A program made the translations under genes and the position numbers. From DASXVU01 sp963732855 (GTDB lineage Archaea; Thermoplasmatota; Thermoplasmata; Methanomassiliicoccales; UBA472), in assembly GCA_963732855.1 (NCBI GenBank), contig CAVTBB010000002.1:496001-560000 (forward strand): a stretch of DNA of 64,000 nucleotides, given 5' to 3'. This document shows, one piece after another, positions 37,400 to 49,683 of the stretch. The first letter of the stretch is position 1, and each line of letters begins with the position of its first letter. The notes under the pieces are model-generated. The model was not told the DNA's origin. It saw only the letters and a list, made by a program, of their open reading frames with translations, and did no database searches.

Positions 37400-40300
37400 T
37401 CATTCAAGGTCGCTGCCTCGGTCCTCACCTCTTTCCCCCTCCAGCTCCTTGTTGATGGGTGGAGGGCTCCTCCTCCGCAGCACGAACACCAGGGCTATTA
37501 TGGCGGCCGCCAACGTCACGATTGACAGTACGATCACGAAGCCGTCATTCAGTCTACCCGGCAATATGGTGGTATCGAGTTCAATGCCTCCCTGTTGCAC
37601 TGCCTCAGAGGTCATGGTGACCGGTATGCTCTTCGTCGCGTAGCCGTTCTCTGTGATCTCCAACGTGTAGTCACCGATGGCCACGTCGTAGAACGCGAAA
37701 GCACCGTTCTTATCCGTCGTCGTTGTCTGCACCCCTCCAATAGCGGCAACGACGCTCAGCGGCGCGCGCATTTCCGTTCTGGCGGCCGTAGCTCGGCTGA
37801 TCAGCTTCACGGTCGCTTCGGCCAGGACATTGCCGTCATGGCCCAGGACGATCCCGGATATCTGCCCCACCGGGGCGGTCCTGAAGGTCCATGTGCTAGA
37901 GAGCGAGTTCCCGGCCATATCACTACCGTTCACAGTGACGTTGAAGGTGGTCATGCCGCGGAGCGCCGCATATGGCGTGAAGGTAATGCTGTTCCCATCC
38001 CATGACATGGTCCCGTTGACGCCGTCAATCGTGATGTTCGAGGCGGACCGGTCCATCTGCTCGCTGAAGGTGACGTTCACCGTCACCTTTGTCGACTCCT
38101 TGCTACCCATCGGGGACCGGGTGAGGACCGCCGGGGCCTGGGTATCAACGATGAACGATGCCGTGTTCGTCATGGAGTTCCCGGCCTTGTCCGTAGCCTT
38201 GATATGGATGGTGTGGAAACCGTCCGGCATCGAGAGAGTTCTGACGTTTCCGGTCTGCTCGGTCCAATTCGTCCCGTCGATTCTGAACTCCATCTTGCCC
38301 AATCCGGAGCCGTTCTCTCCGATGAGCCAGTTGACAGTTACGGTCTGGCTATTGAGATAACTCCCGGACACCGGGGACATGAACGTCACCGTCGGCGCCG
38401 TGGTGTCCACCGTGAAAGTGACCGAGGTGGTGTTCACGAAGTTCGCTTGGTTTGTTGCCCTGACGTAAACGGTATGAATACCGTCCCCAAGGATATTCAG
38501 GGCATAGCTTGTCCCCGACACGCTGCTCCAGATAGAGCCATCGATGCTGATCTCGACCTTGGTCACTTCGGAGAGCGAGCCGCTCACCTCCCACTTCAGC
38601 AATACGGTGCTGGTCCTTTGGTAAGAGCCGGAAGAGGGCGACGTTATCTCCAGCGATAGATGGCTGGTTGCCTTGAGAGGCGTGGCGCTGACTGCTGTCG
38701 AATTGAGTCCAGTACCAACCTGGTTGTGTGCAGCAACGCTGAACGAATACGCACGGCCGTTGGTCAGGCCCGTTATCGTGCCATTGATCGCACTGACCCT
38801 CCTTATCCTCCGATCCGTCCCGATATACTAGGTAATAGTCGACTGCCATGCCTCCGTCCGAGGAGGGTGCGGTCCAGTTCAAGGCAACCTGGGAATCGCC
38901 CGGAACCACAATGAGACCGGTCGGGGCGCCTGGCAGATGCATGGACACCCAAGAGGCAGTCTCGTTGATCGGACCACTCATGGTCACAGTGACGGTGTTC
39001 GTGATGCCGGTATAGCTTCCACGGCCCGTCCCCGTCCATTCGGAGAATGCATACAGCCCCCCCGGACCTTCCGCAGGAGCGATGGCGGAGATGACGACCG
39101 GAGCGCTGGCATTAATCCAGTGACCGCCCGCTGAGGGAGTCGTTGTGCCGTTGTTGGTAGCCATGGTCAGCCGATATTGATGTGCCCAGCTGGCGACCTG
39201 GTTTATGGGCGCGCTCATGGTGACGGCATCGGGCGTCGGGTTATCCGTGCCGGAATAACTACCCATACCTGACCCGGTCCAGCCGACCCAGACATACTGT
39301 TCGCCTTCCCCCACCGAGGGCGCCACGGCGCTGATGGATACTCTGGAACCGGCGTTGATCCAATGCGCCCCCGCAGACGGCGCCGTCGTCCCGAAGTCGG
39401 AGGCTATGGTCAGAAGGTACTGGTGCGTCCACGAAGCGGTCTCGTTGATCGGGCCGTTCACGGCCAAGGGAAGGTTCACCGGGTTACCGGTACCGCTGTA
39501 GCTTCCCGTTCCGATCCCTGCCCATGCATTGAAAATGTACCCTTCCCCCGGTCCGGTCGATGGCGGAGTGGCCATGAGATCGATCGCCGAGCCGGAGTCG
39601 AACCAGTGAGCGCCGACAGCGGGGACGGTGGTCCCGAAGTTGGCGGCCATGGTGACCTTGAATTGATGTGTCCAGGAGGCCGTTTCCGTGATTACCGCGT
39701 TCATGATCACGTCGACTACCGTTGTGGTCTTTCCTGTGTAACTTCCAGACCCGGTCCCGGTCCAGCCGTTCCAAACATAGCGTTCACCCGATGAAGCTGG
39801 CGCGGGGGCGGCGGCGTTAATCGTGACCGAAGAACCGACATCGTGCCACGAACCTGCACCACCCGTGCTTGGCGTCGTCGTCCCGAAATTGGCGTCCATG
39901 GTCAGCAGGTACTGGCGGTCGAAGTTGGCAGTAATGGTGGCGGTCAGGTTCGTGACAGCGTATGCGTGAGTCTGGGTCCCGCCATCGCTCCAGGAGTTGA
40001 AGATGAACCGCTCTCCCGTACCACCTGCGACGACCGAGATCGCCTGGATGGTGTGCGTTCCGGAAATCCATTTGTAATTGATTGGGGTGCTTACCGCATT
40101 TCCGTCCACGAAGACGTAGCCAGACCCCGTCGGGCTGGAGGTAATTGTGATCCCGAGGGCCAGGGCGAAATTGGCGGTGATCGTTCCCGGGCCGTTGACG
40201 TCCGCTGTTGTCGTAGCCGCCTGGGTGGTGAATGTGATGGAATTGGTATCACTGGTCCAGGAGGAGTGGGCGTAGTCAGCCGCCGGGGTCGCCTGGATCG

Positions 40301-42413
40301 AAATCGATCCGGCATTCACCCACACCCCGTTCCCTGATGGGCTGGTCGTTCCTCCTCCCGCGGGTGTGACGGCGAACGAGACCTGGTATTGCTTGGTCCA
40401 ATCGGCCGTCTCGGTTATCGGACCATTGACCATCACTTGGTTGTTCGATGGCCTGTTTGTCCCGGAATAGCTGCCAGTCCCCACTCCGATCCAGCTGTTC
40501 CAGACATACTGGGTCCCTGCACCGGGATCAGGAGGAGTAGAGTCCAAGGTCACTCTTGTCCCGACTTCATACCAGTGGGTTCCAATACTCGGAGTGGTGG
40601 TGCCGAAGTTGGCGGCCATGGTGAGCTGGAATTGATGGATGAAACTGGCCGTGACCGCCTCTGCCGTCGCGATCGTTGCCGTGAAAGAATGTATGCGGAC
40701 GCCGTCATCACTCCAGGCGGAGAACACGTACTGTTCGCCTGTTCCGATGCCGACGGTGGCGAGCGCCTCCAGAGTATGCCCTTCTCCCGGCACCCAGCTG
40801 AAGGTATGCGGGGTGTTGATCACATTCCCATCCACCAGGACGTATCCCAAGCCGGTCGGGCTAGAAGTTATCGTCACTTCCACCGGGACGAAGGAAAAGA
40901 CAGCGGTGATGGTGCCCGAGCTGTCGATATTGGCCGACGTCGATGCGGTTTGCGTAGCGAACGTTATCGAACCGGTGCTGGTCCAGGTCGAAAATGTGTA
41001 TCCTGCCGACGGGACTGCATTGATCGAAAGGGACCCGGCGTCCTGCCAAACATTGCTTCCCGAAGGAGTGATCGTTCCCGCCCCGGGGGGAAACGGCGAA
41101 CGTCACGTGATACTGTTTGGTCCATCCAGCCGTCTCCGTGATCGGCCCGTCCATCGTAACGATTGCAGGATTGCCAGTCCCAGCATAGCTGCCGATACCC
41201 GTACCGGTCCAGGTCAATGATATATATCGTTCCCCTGTCGCCGGGGTCGGTGCGGTGGCTGTGATGGCCACTGCCGAACCGGAATCGATCATGATCCCGT
41301 GGCAGGTTCGACGGTGCCGAAGTTGGCGGCCATCGTCAGCTGGTATTGGAGGGTCCATGACGCCGTCTCGGTGATCGGTCCGTTCATAGTCACCGAAGTG
41401 GGGTTGGCCGTTCCACTATAACTGCCTGTCCCGATTCCGACCCATGCTGAGAACTGAAATCGTTCTCCGGTTACGGGGGTGGGAGAGACGGCGTTAAGGG
41501 TGACCGTCGTGCCTTCATCATGCCACGATCCGGTCATCGGATCGACCGTGCCATAGTTGCCATTCATAGTGAGCTGGAACTGGCGGATCCAGGAGGCTGT
41601 CTCGGTGATCGGTCCGTCCATAGTTATCGAGGCGGGATTGTTCGATCCGCTGTAACCTCCTATTCCAGCGCCGATCCAGGACACGGATATGAATTGTTCT
41701 CCTGTACCTGGAGACGGGGCATTGGCAGAAATGCTGACAATGGTTCCGGCATCATACCAGCCGTTGCCCACCGCCGGAACGGTTGTGCCGAAGTTGGCGG
41801 CCATCGTCAGCTGGTATTGGAGGGTCCATGACGCCGTCTCGGTGATCGGTCCGTTCATTGCGACCCCTTCGGTGGCCGGGTTTGCCGTTCCAGTATAGCT
41901 GCTGACCCCTGACCCGGTCCATGTGTTCCAAACATACTGCACGCCCGAGCCCGGATCGGGAGGGGTAGAGCCCAGGGTCACTCTTGACCCGGCATCATAC
42001 CAATGGGTTCCAATGCTCGGAACGGTTGTGCCGAAGTTGGCGGCCATCGTCAGCAGGTATTGGAGGCTGAAGCTGGCGGTGATGGTTTCCGGAGATGTCG
42101 ACACATTGTATTTGTGGGTCGAATCCCCGTCATCGCTCCAGGCATTGAACACGTATTGTTCTCCTACCAAGCCCGGTATGGTCGCATAGGCTTCAAGAGT
42201 ATGATTTTCCCCCGACTCCCAGTAGAAAGTCTGAGGGGTGTCGATCGGAGCTCCGTCCACGATCACGTATCCTGGACCAGCTGGGCTGGACGTTATTGTT
42301 ATTTCGACAACCTCTGCGGCCGCCGAACCTGTGGAAAAGAACAACAATGCGACTATTAGCAGTCCCATTCCGACCATCAGGGAAATGATGCTAATCTTCG
42401 ACATAGAGATCAT
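37400..42413 (-). CDS. Giant secreted, membrane-anchored InlB-B-repeat/FN3 surface protein A (three frameshifts)
   Basis: Joined length about 1670 residues. Signal peptide ISMSKISIISLMVGMGLLIV with a short cleavage region GSAAAEV. Then over a dozen divergent InlB-B-type repeats of about 70-75 residues (QYQLTMAANFGTTVPAVGN, WNGWTGTGSGSYTG, MNGPITETASW). A fibronectin type III domain follows (GAPTGLIVVPGDSQVALNW), two Ig-like domains, a Big_5-like domain (VTFSEQMDRSASNITIDG), a carboxypeptidase-regulatory-like domain (GKVLAEATVKL in the paralogs) and a final membrane helix (NDGFVIVLSIVTLAAAIIAL) with an RRR stop-transfer. Frame changes at about 41295, 41090 (in a G-run) and 38810. Probably an adhesin or cell-envelope protein; paralogous to those at 51640 and 56702. 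Confidence 0.8.
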
Positions 42414-42482
42414 TTGATACCTTTGCTTTCACAGAATGCTTCCCTTCCCAAGCAGAGGAATTGATACTATGTTGGGCAAGCA

Positions 42483-42506
42483 CCTTAATATTATTCCTGA
42501 TAATAG
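42483..42506 (-). promoter_or_regulatory. Shared promoter element of giant surface protein A
   Basis: On the minus strand: CTATTATCAGGAATAATATT followed by AAGG. CAGGAATAAT plus an A/T box and AAGR recurs at the same distance (60-70 bases) before the two other InlB-B-repeat genes. It reads as a TATA box with a conserved upstream part, implying co-regulation. Confidence 0.6.
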
Positions 42507-42702
42507 TACGAAGTTCAAGAACAGAGCGAACTTTCGTATGTCTGGTCACGATAGATAAACACAAATGTATGATTTCACTGGCCCGTTTTGATCGGTGTTC
42601 TATCATGGAGTTTGCACGAAAGGATCCTTAAAAGATATTTAAGAGTCGAAATCAGAAAAAGCTATGGAATGTTGAACTGTTTTTAAAAAGACAAAAATAT
42701 GG

Positions 42703-42727
42703 AAAATGGGGAGCTCCCTCCCCTTTT
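42703..42727 (-). terminator. Hairpin terminator of the Ig-repeat gene
   Basis: AAAATGGGGAG and CTCCCCTTTT form a GC stem with A/T flanks around a four-base loop, just downstream of the Ig-repeat stop at 42733. A T-rich tract follows on the minus strand. The rest of 42414-42732 holds the promoter of the next gene and no coding frame. Confidence 0.6.
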
Positions 42728-42732
42728 AATGT

Positions 42733-45700
42733 TTAGTTCGGCGTGACGATTACCGGCCCGCATACACCCAGATCGGTGATGGTCTGCGATTGGGCCGGGT
42801 CAACGTCCAGTGGCTCATCATAATCTCCGCTGTGCGAACCGAGATACATGCCATCACCGCAGAACACCGCTCTGAAGTAATAGCAGCCGGCCGCGAGCGG
42901 GGTATACATCTTGGAGATGGCCTTGCCATTCACCAGAGACACGCACGCATCGAACGTCACCCAAGCTCCGCCATTGAATTTCACCTGGAACTTCACGGTG
43001 CCGGTCGGGGTCGGGAGTCCGACCTTGCCGGTCACGGTGGCGTTGTCGGTCACGGACTGCCCTAGGGTTATGGTGTCAACGCCCAGATCTGTGCATGTTT
43101 GGGATTGCGGCGGGACCACTTCCAGGGGCTCGTCGCAATCGTTGCTCTGCGAGCCCAGATAGTTGGCGTCACCGCTGTAGATGGCCCTGAAGTGGTACGT
43201 GCCGGTCCATAACGGCTTGTAGCAGATCGACGTCGCCACCCCGTTCGTCAGTGTCTGGGTATTGAAAGTGGTCCACGGTCCATCGCAGATCTTCACTTGG
43301 AACGTTACTGTTCCGGTCGGGACCGGGAAGTCCCCGCCCAGGCCAGTGACCGTTGCTTGGTCGATGACGGACTGACTCAGGACGATCCTTTCCGCTGACA
43401 GCATGGTGGTGGTCGTGGTTGGGGCCGGGCTTACGCACAGCGGCTCCTCATCATCACCGCTCTGTGATGGCTGATAGTTGGAGTCACCACTGTACAGGGC
43501 CCGGAAGTTGTAGTGACCTACCGCCATTGGTGTGTACCAGTCCGAACGGGCATTGCCGTTGACCAGGACGACGCCATGATCGAAGGTTACCCACGGACCG
43601 CCCTCATATCTGACCTGGAAGTCGACCGTTCCGGTCGGGACTGGGTAATCCCCGCCCAGGCCGATCACGGTGGCGTTGTCGGTCACCGACTGGCCCAGGA
43701 CGATGTTCATGCATATCCCTGCACTCCTTACGATCAGCGGCTCATCGTACAGGCCGCTCTCCGAGGGGGCGTAGTTGGTGTCGCCAAGATACATCGCCCG
43801 GAAGTGGTAGATCCCGCCGATGCAGGGCGTGTAATGGGCGGAAAGAGCCATCCCCTCGCTAAGGGTCTCCGAGTCAAAGGTCTCCCATGGTCCGCAGTTG
43901 AAACTGACCTGGAACTCGACTGTACCGGTCGGGACTGGGAACCCGTCACCAAGGCCGACCACTGTTGCGTTGTCGGTTACAGAACGGCCTAGGGTTATGG
44001 ATTCAACTCCAATGTAGGTGGTCGTGGTGGACGCTGCTACCTCGACCGTCAATGGCTCGGAGCCAACATCGCTTGTCGAACCTAGGTAGTTGCCGTCGCC
44101 CTGGTAGACCGCCCGGAACTCGTAGTTCCCGGCTGCCAGGGGGAGGTACCATTCCGAGAGGGCCGAACCGACCGCCAAGGCCATGGTCGAGAATGTCGTC
44201 CACGGTCCGGCGTTGAAACTCACCTGGAAGTCGATGTTGCCGGTCGGGGTCGGATAGTTTCCGCCCAGGCCGGTTACCGTCGCGTTGTCGGTGACGGACT
44301 GACCAAGGGTGATGACCCCGACACCCAGGTTGGTACTGGTCTGAGACATGGCCTTGCTGACCTCCAAGGGTTCAGAGCCTTCAATGCTCGTCGATCCGGC
44401 GAAGTTAGCATCCCCTCTGTAGACCGCCTGGAACTCGTAGTTACCTGCCATCAGGGGCGTGTACCCTATCGAAACAGCCATACCATTTATCAGGACCACG
44501 TTCGCGTCATAGACCACGTATAGACCGCCGTTGAAGCTGACCTGGAAGTCGACCGTTCCGGTCGGGGTCGGCAGGTCAGCCAGGTTGATCACCGTTGCGT
44601 TGTCGGTCACAGACTGGCCTAGGGAGATGGTCGTTACGCCCAAGTAGGTTATTGTGAATGATGGCGCAAGACCGACCGACAGAGGTTCATCGGCGTCGCC
44701 GCTCTGTGAGGGAAGGTTGTTGGCATCTCCACTGTAGATGGCCCGGAAGTTGTAGTTCCCGATAGCTGCAGGAACATACTCCATCGAGGTTGCGCCGCCG
44801 TCCACTAAAGTCTCTGTGTCGAACAGTATCCAAGCTCCGCCGTTGAAGCTGACCTCAAAGTCCACCGTTCCGGTCGGGACCGGGAATCCGCCCGGTCCGG
44901 TCACCGTCGCGGTGTCGTACACCGAGTCGCCCAGCGGAACGTTGTCCGAGGACAGGAGGGTGGTGGTCGTGGATGCTGCCTGACCGACGGTCAGGGGTTC
45001 ATCCCCGGCGACGCTCATTGAACCAATATAGTTGGAGTCGCCGCCGTAGACCGCCTGGAACTCGTAGTTCCCGGCTGCCAATGGTGTGTACAGGATCGAT
45101 GTGGCCGTTCCGCCGACCAGGGTCTGCGTGTCATACACCACATATGCTCCGCCGTTGAAGCTCACCTGGAAGTCAACAGTTCCGGTCGGGACTGGGAAAT
45201 CCCTGCCCAGGCCGGCGACCGTCGCGGTGTCGTACACCGAGTCGCCCAGCGGAACGTTGTCCGAGGACAGGAGGGTGGTGGTGTAGCTGGCTGCCTGACC
45301 GACGATCAGAGGTTCTGAACCTTCGATACTCGTCGATCCAGCGAAGTCCGTGTCGCCGCCGTAGACCGCCTGGAACTCGTAGTTCCCGGCTGCCAATGGT
45401 GTGTACAGGATCGATGTGGCCGTTCCGCCGACCAGGGTCTGCGTGTCATATGTCACGAAAGCCCCGCCGTTGAAGCTCACCTGGAACTCGACCGTTCCGG
45501 TCGGGATTGTCAGATCAGCCAAGTTGATCACCGTTGCGTTGTCGGTAACGGATTGGCCTAGGGTGATGTCCACAACCCCCAGATAGGTCGTTGTGAACGT
45601 CGGGGCCAATCCTACCGCCAGAGGCTCATCGGTGTCGCCGCTCTGCGAGCCCGCATAGATCGAGTCGCCGCTGTAGACCGCCCGGAAGTTGTAGTTGCCG

Positions 45701-48700
45701 GCAGCCGATGGAATGTACTCAATCGATATGGCACTGCCAGCCGACAGCGTCTGCGTGTCGAACAGTATCCAAGCTCCGCCGTTGAAGCTGACCTCAAAGT
45801 CCACCGTTCCGGTCGGGGTCGGTAATCCGGCTTGACCGGTCACCGTTGCGGTGTCGTACACCAAGTCACCCAGTAGGATGATGTCCGAGGACAGGAGGGT
45901 GGTGGTCGTGGATGCCGCCTGACCGACGGTCAGGGGTTCGGAGCCCTCGATGCTTATGGAGCCCGCAAAGTTGACATCACCGCTGTAGACCGCCTGGAAC
46001 TCGTAGTTCCCGGCCGCCAACGGTGTGTACAGGATCGATGTGGCCGTTCCGCCGACCAGGGTCTGCGTGTCATACACCACATATGCTCCGCCGTTGAAGC
46101 TCACCTGGAACTCGACCGTTCCGGTCGGGGTCGGCAGATCGGCCAGGTTGATCACCGTTTCGTTGTCAGTGACCGACTGGCCCAGACTGATAACCGTAGC
46201 ACCCAGGAAGGTTAGCGTGAACGATGGCGCAAAATTACGGTCAAAGGCTCATCGGCGTCGCCGCTCTGCGAGCTGGTATAGTTGATATCGCCGCTGTAGA
46301 CCGCCCGGAAGTTGTAATTGCCGGCAGCCGAAGGAATGTACTCAATCGATATGGCACTGCCAGCAGACAGAGTCTGCGTGTCGAACAATGTCCAAGCTCC
46401 GCCGTTGAAGCTCACCTGGAAGTCAACAGTTCCGGTCGGGGTCGGTAATCCGGCTTGACCGGTCACCGTCGCGGTGTCGTACACCAAGTCACCCAGTAGG
46501 ATGGCGTCGAGGACAGGAGAGTGGTGGTCATGGATGCCGCCTGACCGACGGTCAGGGTTCATCCCCGGCGACGCTCATTGAACCAATATAGTTGGAGTCG
46601 CCGCTGTAGACCGCCTGGAACTCGTAGTTCCCGGCTGCCAATGGCGTGTACAGGATCGAGATGGCGATGCCGCCAACTAGGGGCACGTTCGAATCATAGG
46701 CCACGTATGCTCCGCCGTTGAAGCTCACCTGGAAGTCAACAGTTCCGGTCGGGACAGGGAAGTCCCCGCCCAGGCCGACGACCGTTGCGGTGTCGAACAC
46801 CAAGTCACCCAGGAGGATGGTGTCCGAGGACAGGAGGGTAGTGGTCGTGGATGCCGCCTGACCGACGGTCAGGGGTTCGGAGCCCTCGATGCTGATAGAA
46901 CCAGCAAAGTTGATGTCGCCGCTGTAGACCGCCTGGAACTCGTAGTTCCCGGCCGCCAACGGTGTGTACAGGATCGATGTGGCCGTTCCGCCGACCAGGG
47001 TCTGCGTGTCATACACCACATATGCTCCGCCGTTGAAGCTCACCTGGAACTCGACCGTTCCGGTCGGCGTCGGCAGATCGGCCAGGTTGATCACCGTCGC
47101 GTTGTCGGTAACGGATTGGCCTAAGATGATATCAGTTGCGCCCAGGAAGGTTAGCGTGAACGATGGCGCAAGATCTACGGTCAAAGGCTCATCGGCGTCG
47201 CCGCTCTGCGAGCTGGTATAGTTGATGTCGCCACTGTAGACCGCCCGGAAGTTGTAGTTCCCGACGGCTGACGGAATATAGGCTACCGATGTGGCTGTTC
47301 CGTCTATCAACGTTACAGCCGTGTCGAACGGTGTCCATGCTCCGCCGTTGAAGCTGACCTCAAAGTCCACCGTTCCGGTCGGCGTCGGTAATCCGGCTTG
47401 ACCGGTCACCGTTGCGGTGTCGTACACCAAGTCACCCAGTAGGATGATGTCCGAGGACAGGAGGGTAGTGGTCGTGGATGCCGCCTGACCGACGGTCAGG
47501 GGTTCGGAGCCCTCGATGCTGATAGAACCAGCAAAGTTGATGTCGCCGCTGTAGACCGCCCGGAACTCGTAGTTCCCGGCCGCCAACGGTGTGTAGAAGA
47601 TCGAGGTGGCCGTGCCGCCCACTAACGCGACGTCTGCATCATAGGTCTCGTATGCTCCGCCATTGTAACTCACCTGGAAAGAGACCGTCCCACTAGGTGT
47701 CGGAAGATCTGCCAGGTTGATCACCGTCGCGTTGTCGGTAACGGATTGGCCTAAGATGATATCAGTTGCGCCCAGGAAGGTTAGCGTGAACGATGGCGCG
47801 AGACCGACTCCGAGAGGCTCATCGATGTCGCCGCTCTGCGAGCTGGTATAGTTGATATCGCCGCTGTAGACCGCCCGGAAGTTGTAGTTCCGACGGCTGA
47901 CGGAATATAGGCTACCGATGTGGCTGTTCCGTCTATCAACGTTACAGCCGTGTCGAACGGTGTCCATGCTCCGCCGTTGAAGCTCACTTCGAAGTTCACC
48001 GTTCCGGTCGGGGTCGGGAACAATCCGCCAGACCAGCCACTGTAGCGGTGTCGAACACCGCGTCACCCAAGGAGATCAGGTCCGACGAAAGTACTGTGGC
48101 AGTAGAGGATGCGGCCTGTTCCACAATCAGAGGCTCAGAACCTTCGATGCTTGTCGAACCATCGAATATCGCGTCGCCCTTGTAAACCGCCTGGAACTCG
48201 TAGTTCCCAACCGCCAACGGCACGTAGGAGATCGAGGTCGCCATACCGTCCACCAGTGACACATCTGCGTCATAGATAACGTAGGCTCCTCCGTTGAAGC
48301 TCACCTGGAAGTCGACCAAGCCAGTCGGGGTCGGCAGGTCGGCCAGGTTGATGACCGTCACGTTATCGGTAACGGATTGTCCCAGCGTGATCGTCGATGC
48401 GCCTAGCCAGGTCAAGGTGAACGACGGACCGGTTCCCACGATCAGGGGCTCATCGGCATCGCCGCTCTGGGAGCCCGAATAGTTTACGTCACCGTTGTAG
48501 ATCGCCCGGAAATTGTAGTTCCCAACCGCGGAAGGATAGTAAAGTATAGAATCAACAGTTCCACCGATCAGCGTTTCTGCCGGGTCAAACGTTGTCCAGG
48601 CCCCGCCATTGTAACTCACCTGGAAGTCGACGGTCCCAGTCGGGACTGCACCCGATCCGCTGACCGTCGCCGTATCTATCACATAGTCTCCGATGAGGAT

Positions 48701-49093
48701 AGCGCTGGAAGTCAACAAGGTGGTAGTGTTAGAGGGAGTAGCTACAACAGATGCGAGGCCGTTATAGATTGCCCGGAGATTAGAGTTGCCAGACATATAT
48801 ATTTGAGGAGAAGAGCCGTCGAAGAAAGCTGAATTTCGTGAAAGCAGGTCGTTAGGAACATCTGGTACCAACCCTGTCGTCGAGGGAGCGCTGACATTAT
48901 TCGTTGCCGTAGGTATCGGAGGTACTTGGTTTACCACCGATGCCGCGGTATTGTAGGACGTTAACTGCAAACCAAATCCTACGGTCGATATCCCTAAAAT
49001 TATCACAACAAGAATGGCGGTGAGTTTTATCGCTCCTGCCCTGTTCCTAATCACCCGCATTTTTTTCATTTTTTCAATCCTCATGTATTTCAA
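42733..49093 (-). CDS. Giant Ig-like tandem-repeat surface protein (several frameshifts)
   Basis: About 2120 residues when joined. N-terminus MKKMRVIRNRAGAIKLTAI with one hydrophobic segment (LTAILVVIILGISTVGFGL), a signal peptide or anchor. Residues from about 115 onward are about twenty copies of a roughly 100-residue Ig-like repeat. The consensus includes TTTTLLSSDIILLGDLVYD, TATVTGQAGLPTPTGTVDF, VSFNGGAWILFDTQTL and AAGNYNFRAVYSGD (Big_3-like Ig fold). It ends VCGPVIVTPN without a membrane helix. Frame changes lie at about 48025, 47890, 46555, 46515 and 46220, all within repeats. This gene differs from the InlB-B family. Likely an extended cell-surface stalk. Confidence 0.8.
42800..48720 (-). 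repeat. Tandem ~300-bp coding repeat array, partly homogenised
   Basis: Each Ig unit is about 290-315 bases. Some units are almost identical at DNA level: the segment beginning GGTGTGTACAGGATCGATGT recurs at about 45083, 45398, 46022 and 46961, spacings of about 315, 624 and 939. Units between 44.9 and 47.7 kb are the most alike; those at both ends (42.8-44.3 and 48.1-48.7 kb) are more diverged. This pattern points to recent unequal exchange or gene conversion in the centre. Confidence 0.75.
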
Positions 49094-49683
49094 ATTTGAC
49101 TTTCTATCGATTAGAGAATCAATGGGTGAATTGACAAATGTCTACGGACGGTTCACTATTTCATCCGGTTCGCTGCATGAACATAGATATTATCCTCGGC
49201 CCCTAATCCCCTAACTTTGATGTTTATATTCCAGATTTCTCTGGTTAGTATACCGACTTTTTCAAAACATACTATTTAATGATTTCTTGATAAAAAGACG
49301 GATTTACCATCAACATTCCGTTGAAAGATTATACTTTATAGATGAACAATTACAATTAGGAATAATCATATTTTAAGTATTTATAATGAAAAAGGTCATC
49401 GAATATGATGGTATTCTTTTTTATCAAAATTTCCAATTATCGAAGAAATAGCGTGATTCAGAGATTTGAAAATCGTCTGCAAAGTGCTCTACCGCTATTG
49501 CCCGGATGGTTGGTATATGGCTAATAATCCGTATCGATTACGATACACCGTTGGCATAGACCCATGTGATAAGTCCGGTACGGATCTCATCATCTGCTAT
49601 TGAAATTCCAGTGATAGGCAACATATACCGATCTTGCAGGATCCAATCGTAATAAACTCCAATATATGGAAACCGGGACGACC
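49094..49683 (-). other. 590-base AT-rich upstream region of the Ig-repeat gene
   Basis: No supported gene. TATA-like strings on the minus strand occur at about 49187-49196 (GATAATATCT) and about 49222-49233 (GAATATAAACAT). The giant-gene element CAGGAATAAT is not seen in this form. The long AT-rich spacer suggests the gene is separately controlled from the three InlB-B-repeat genes. Confidence 0.35.

Noticed and set aside
42800..48720. CRISPR array
   Set aside because: Units are about 300 bases, coding, contiguous and without spacers; no cas genes are present.
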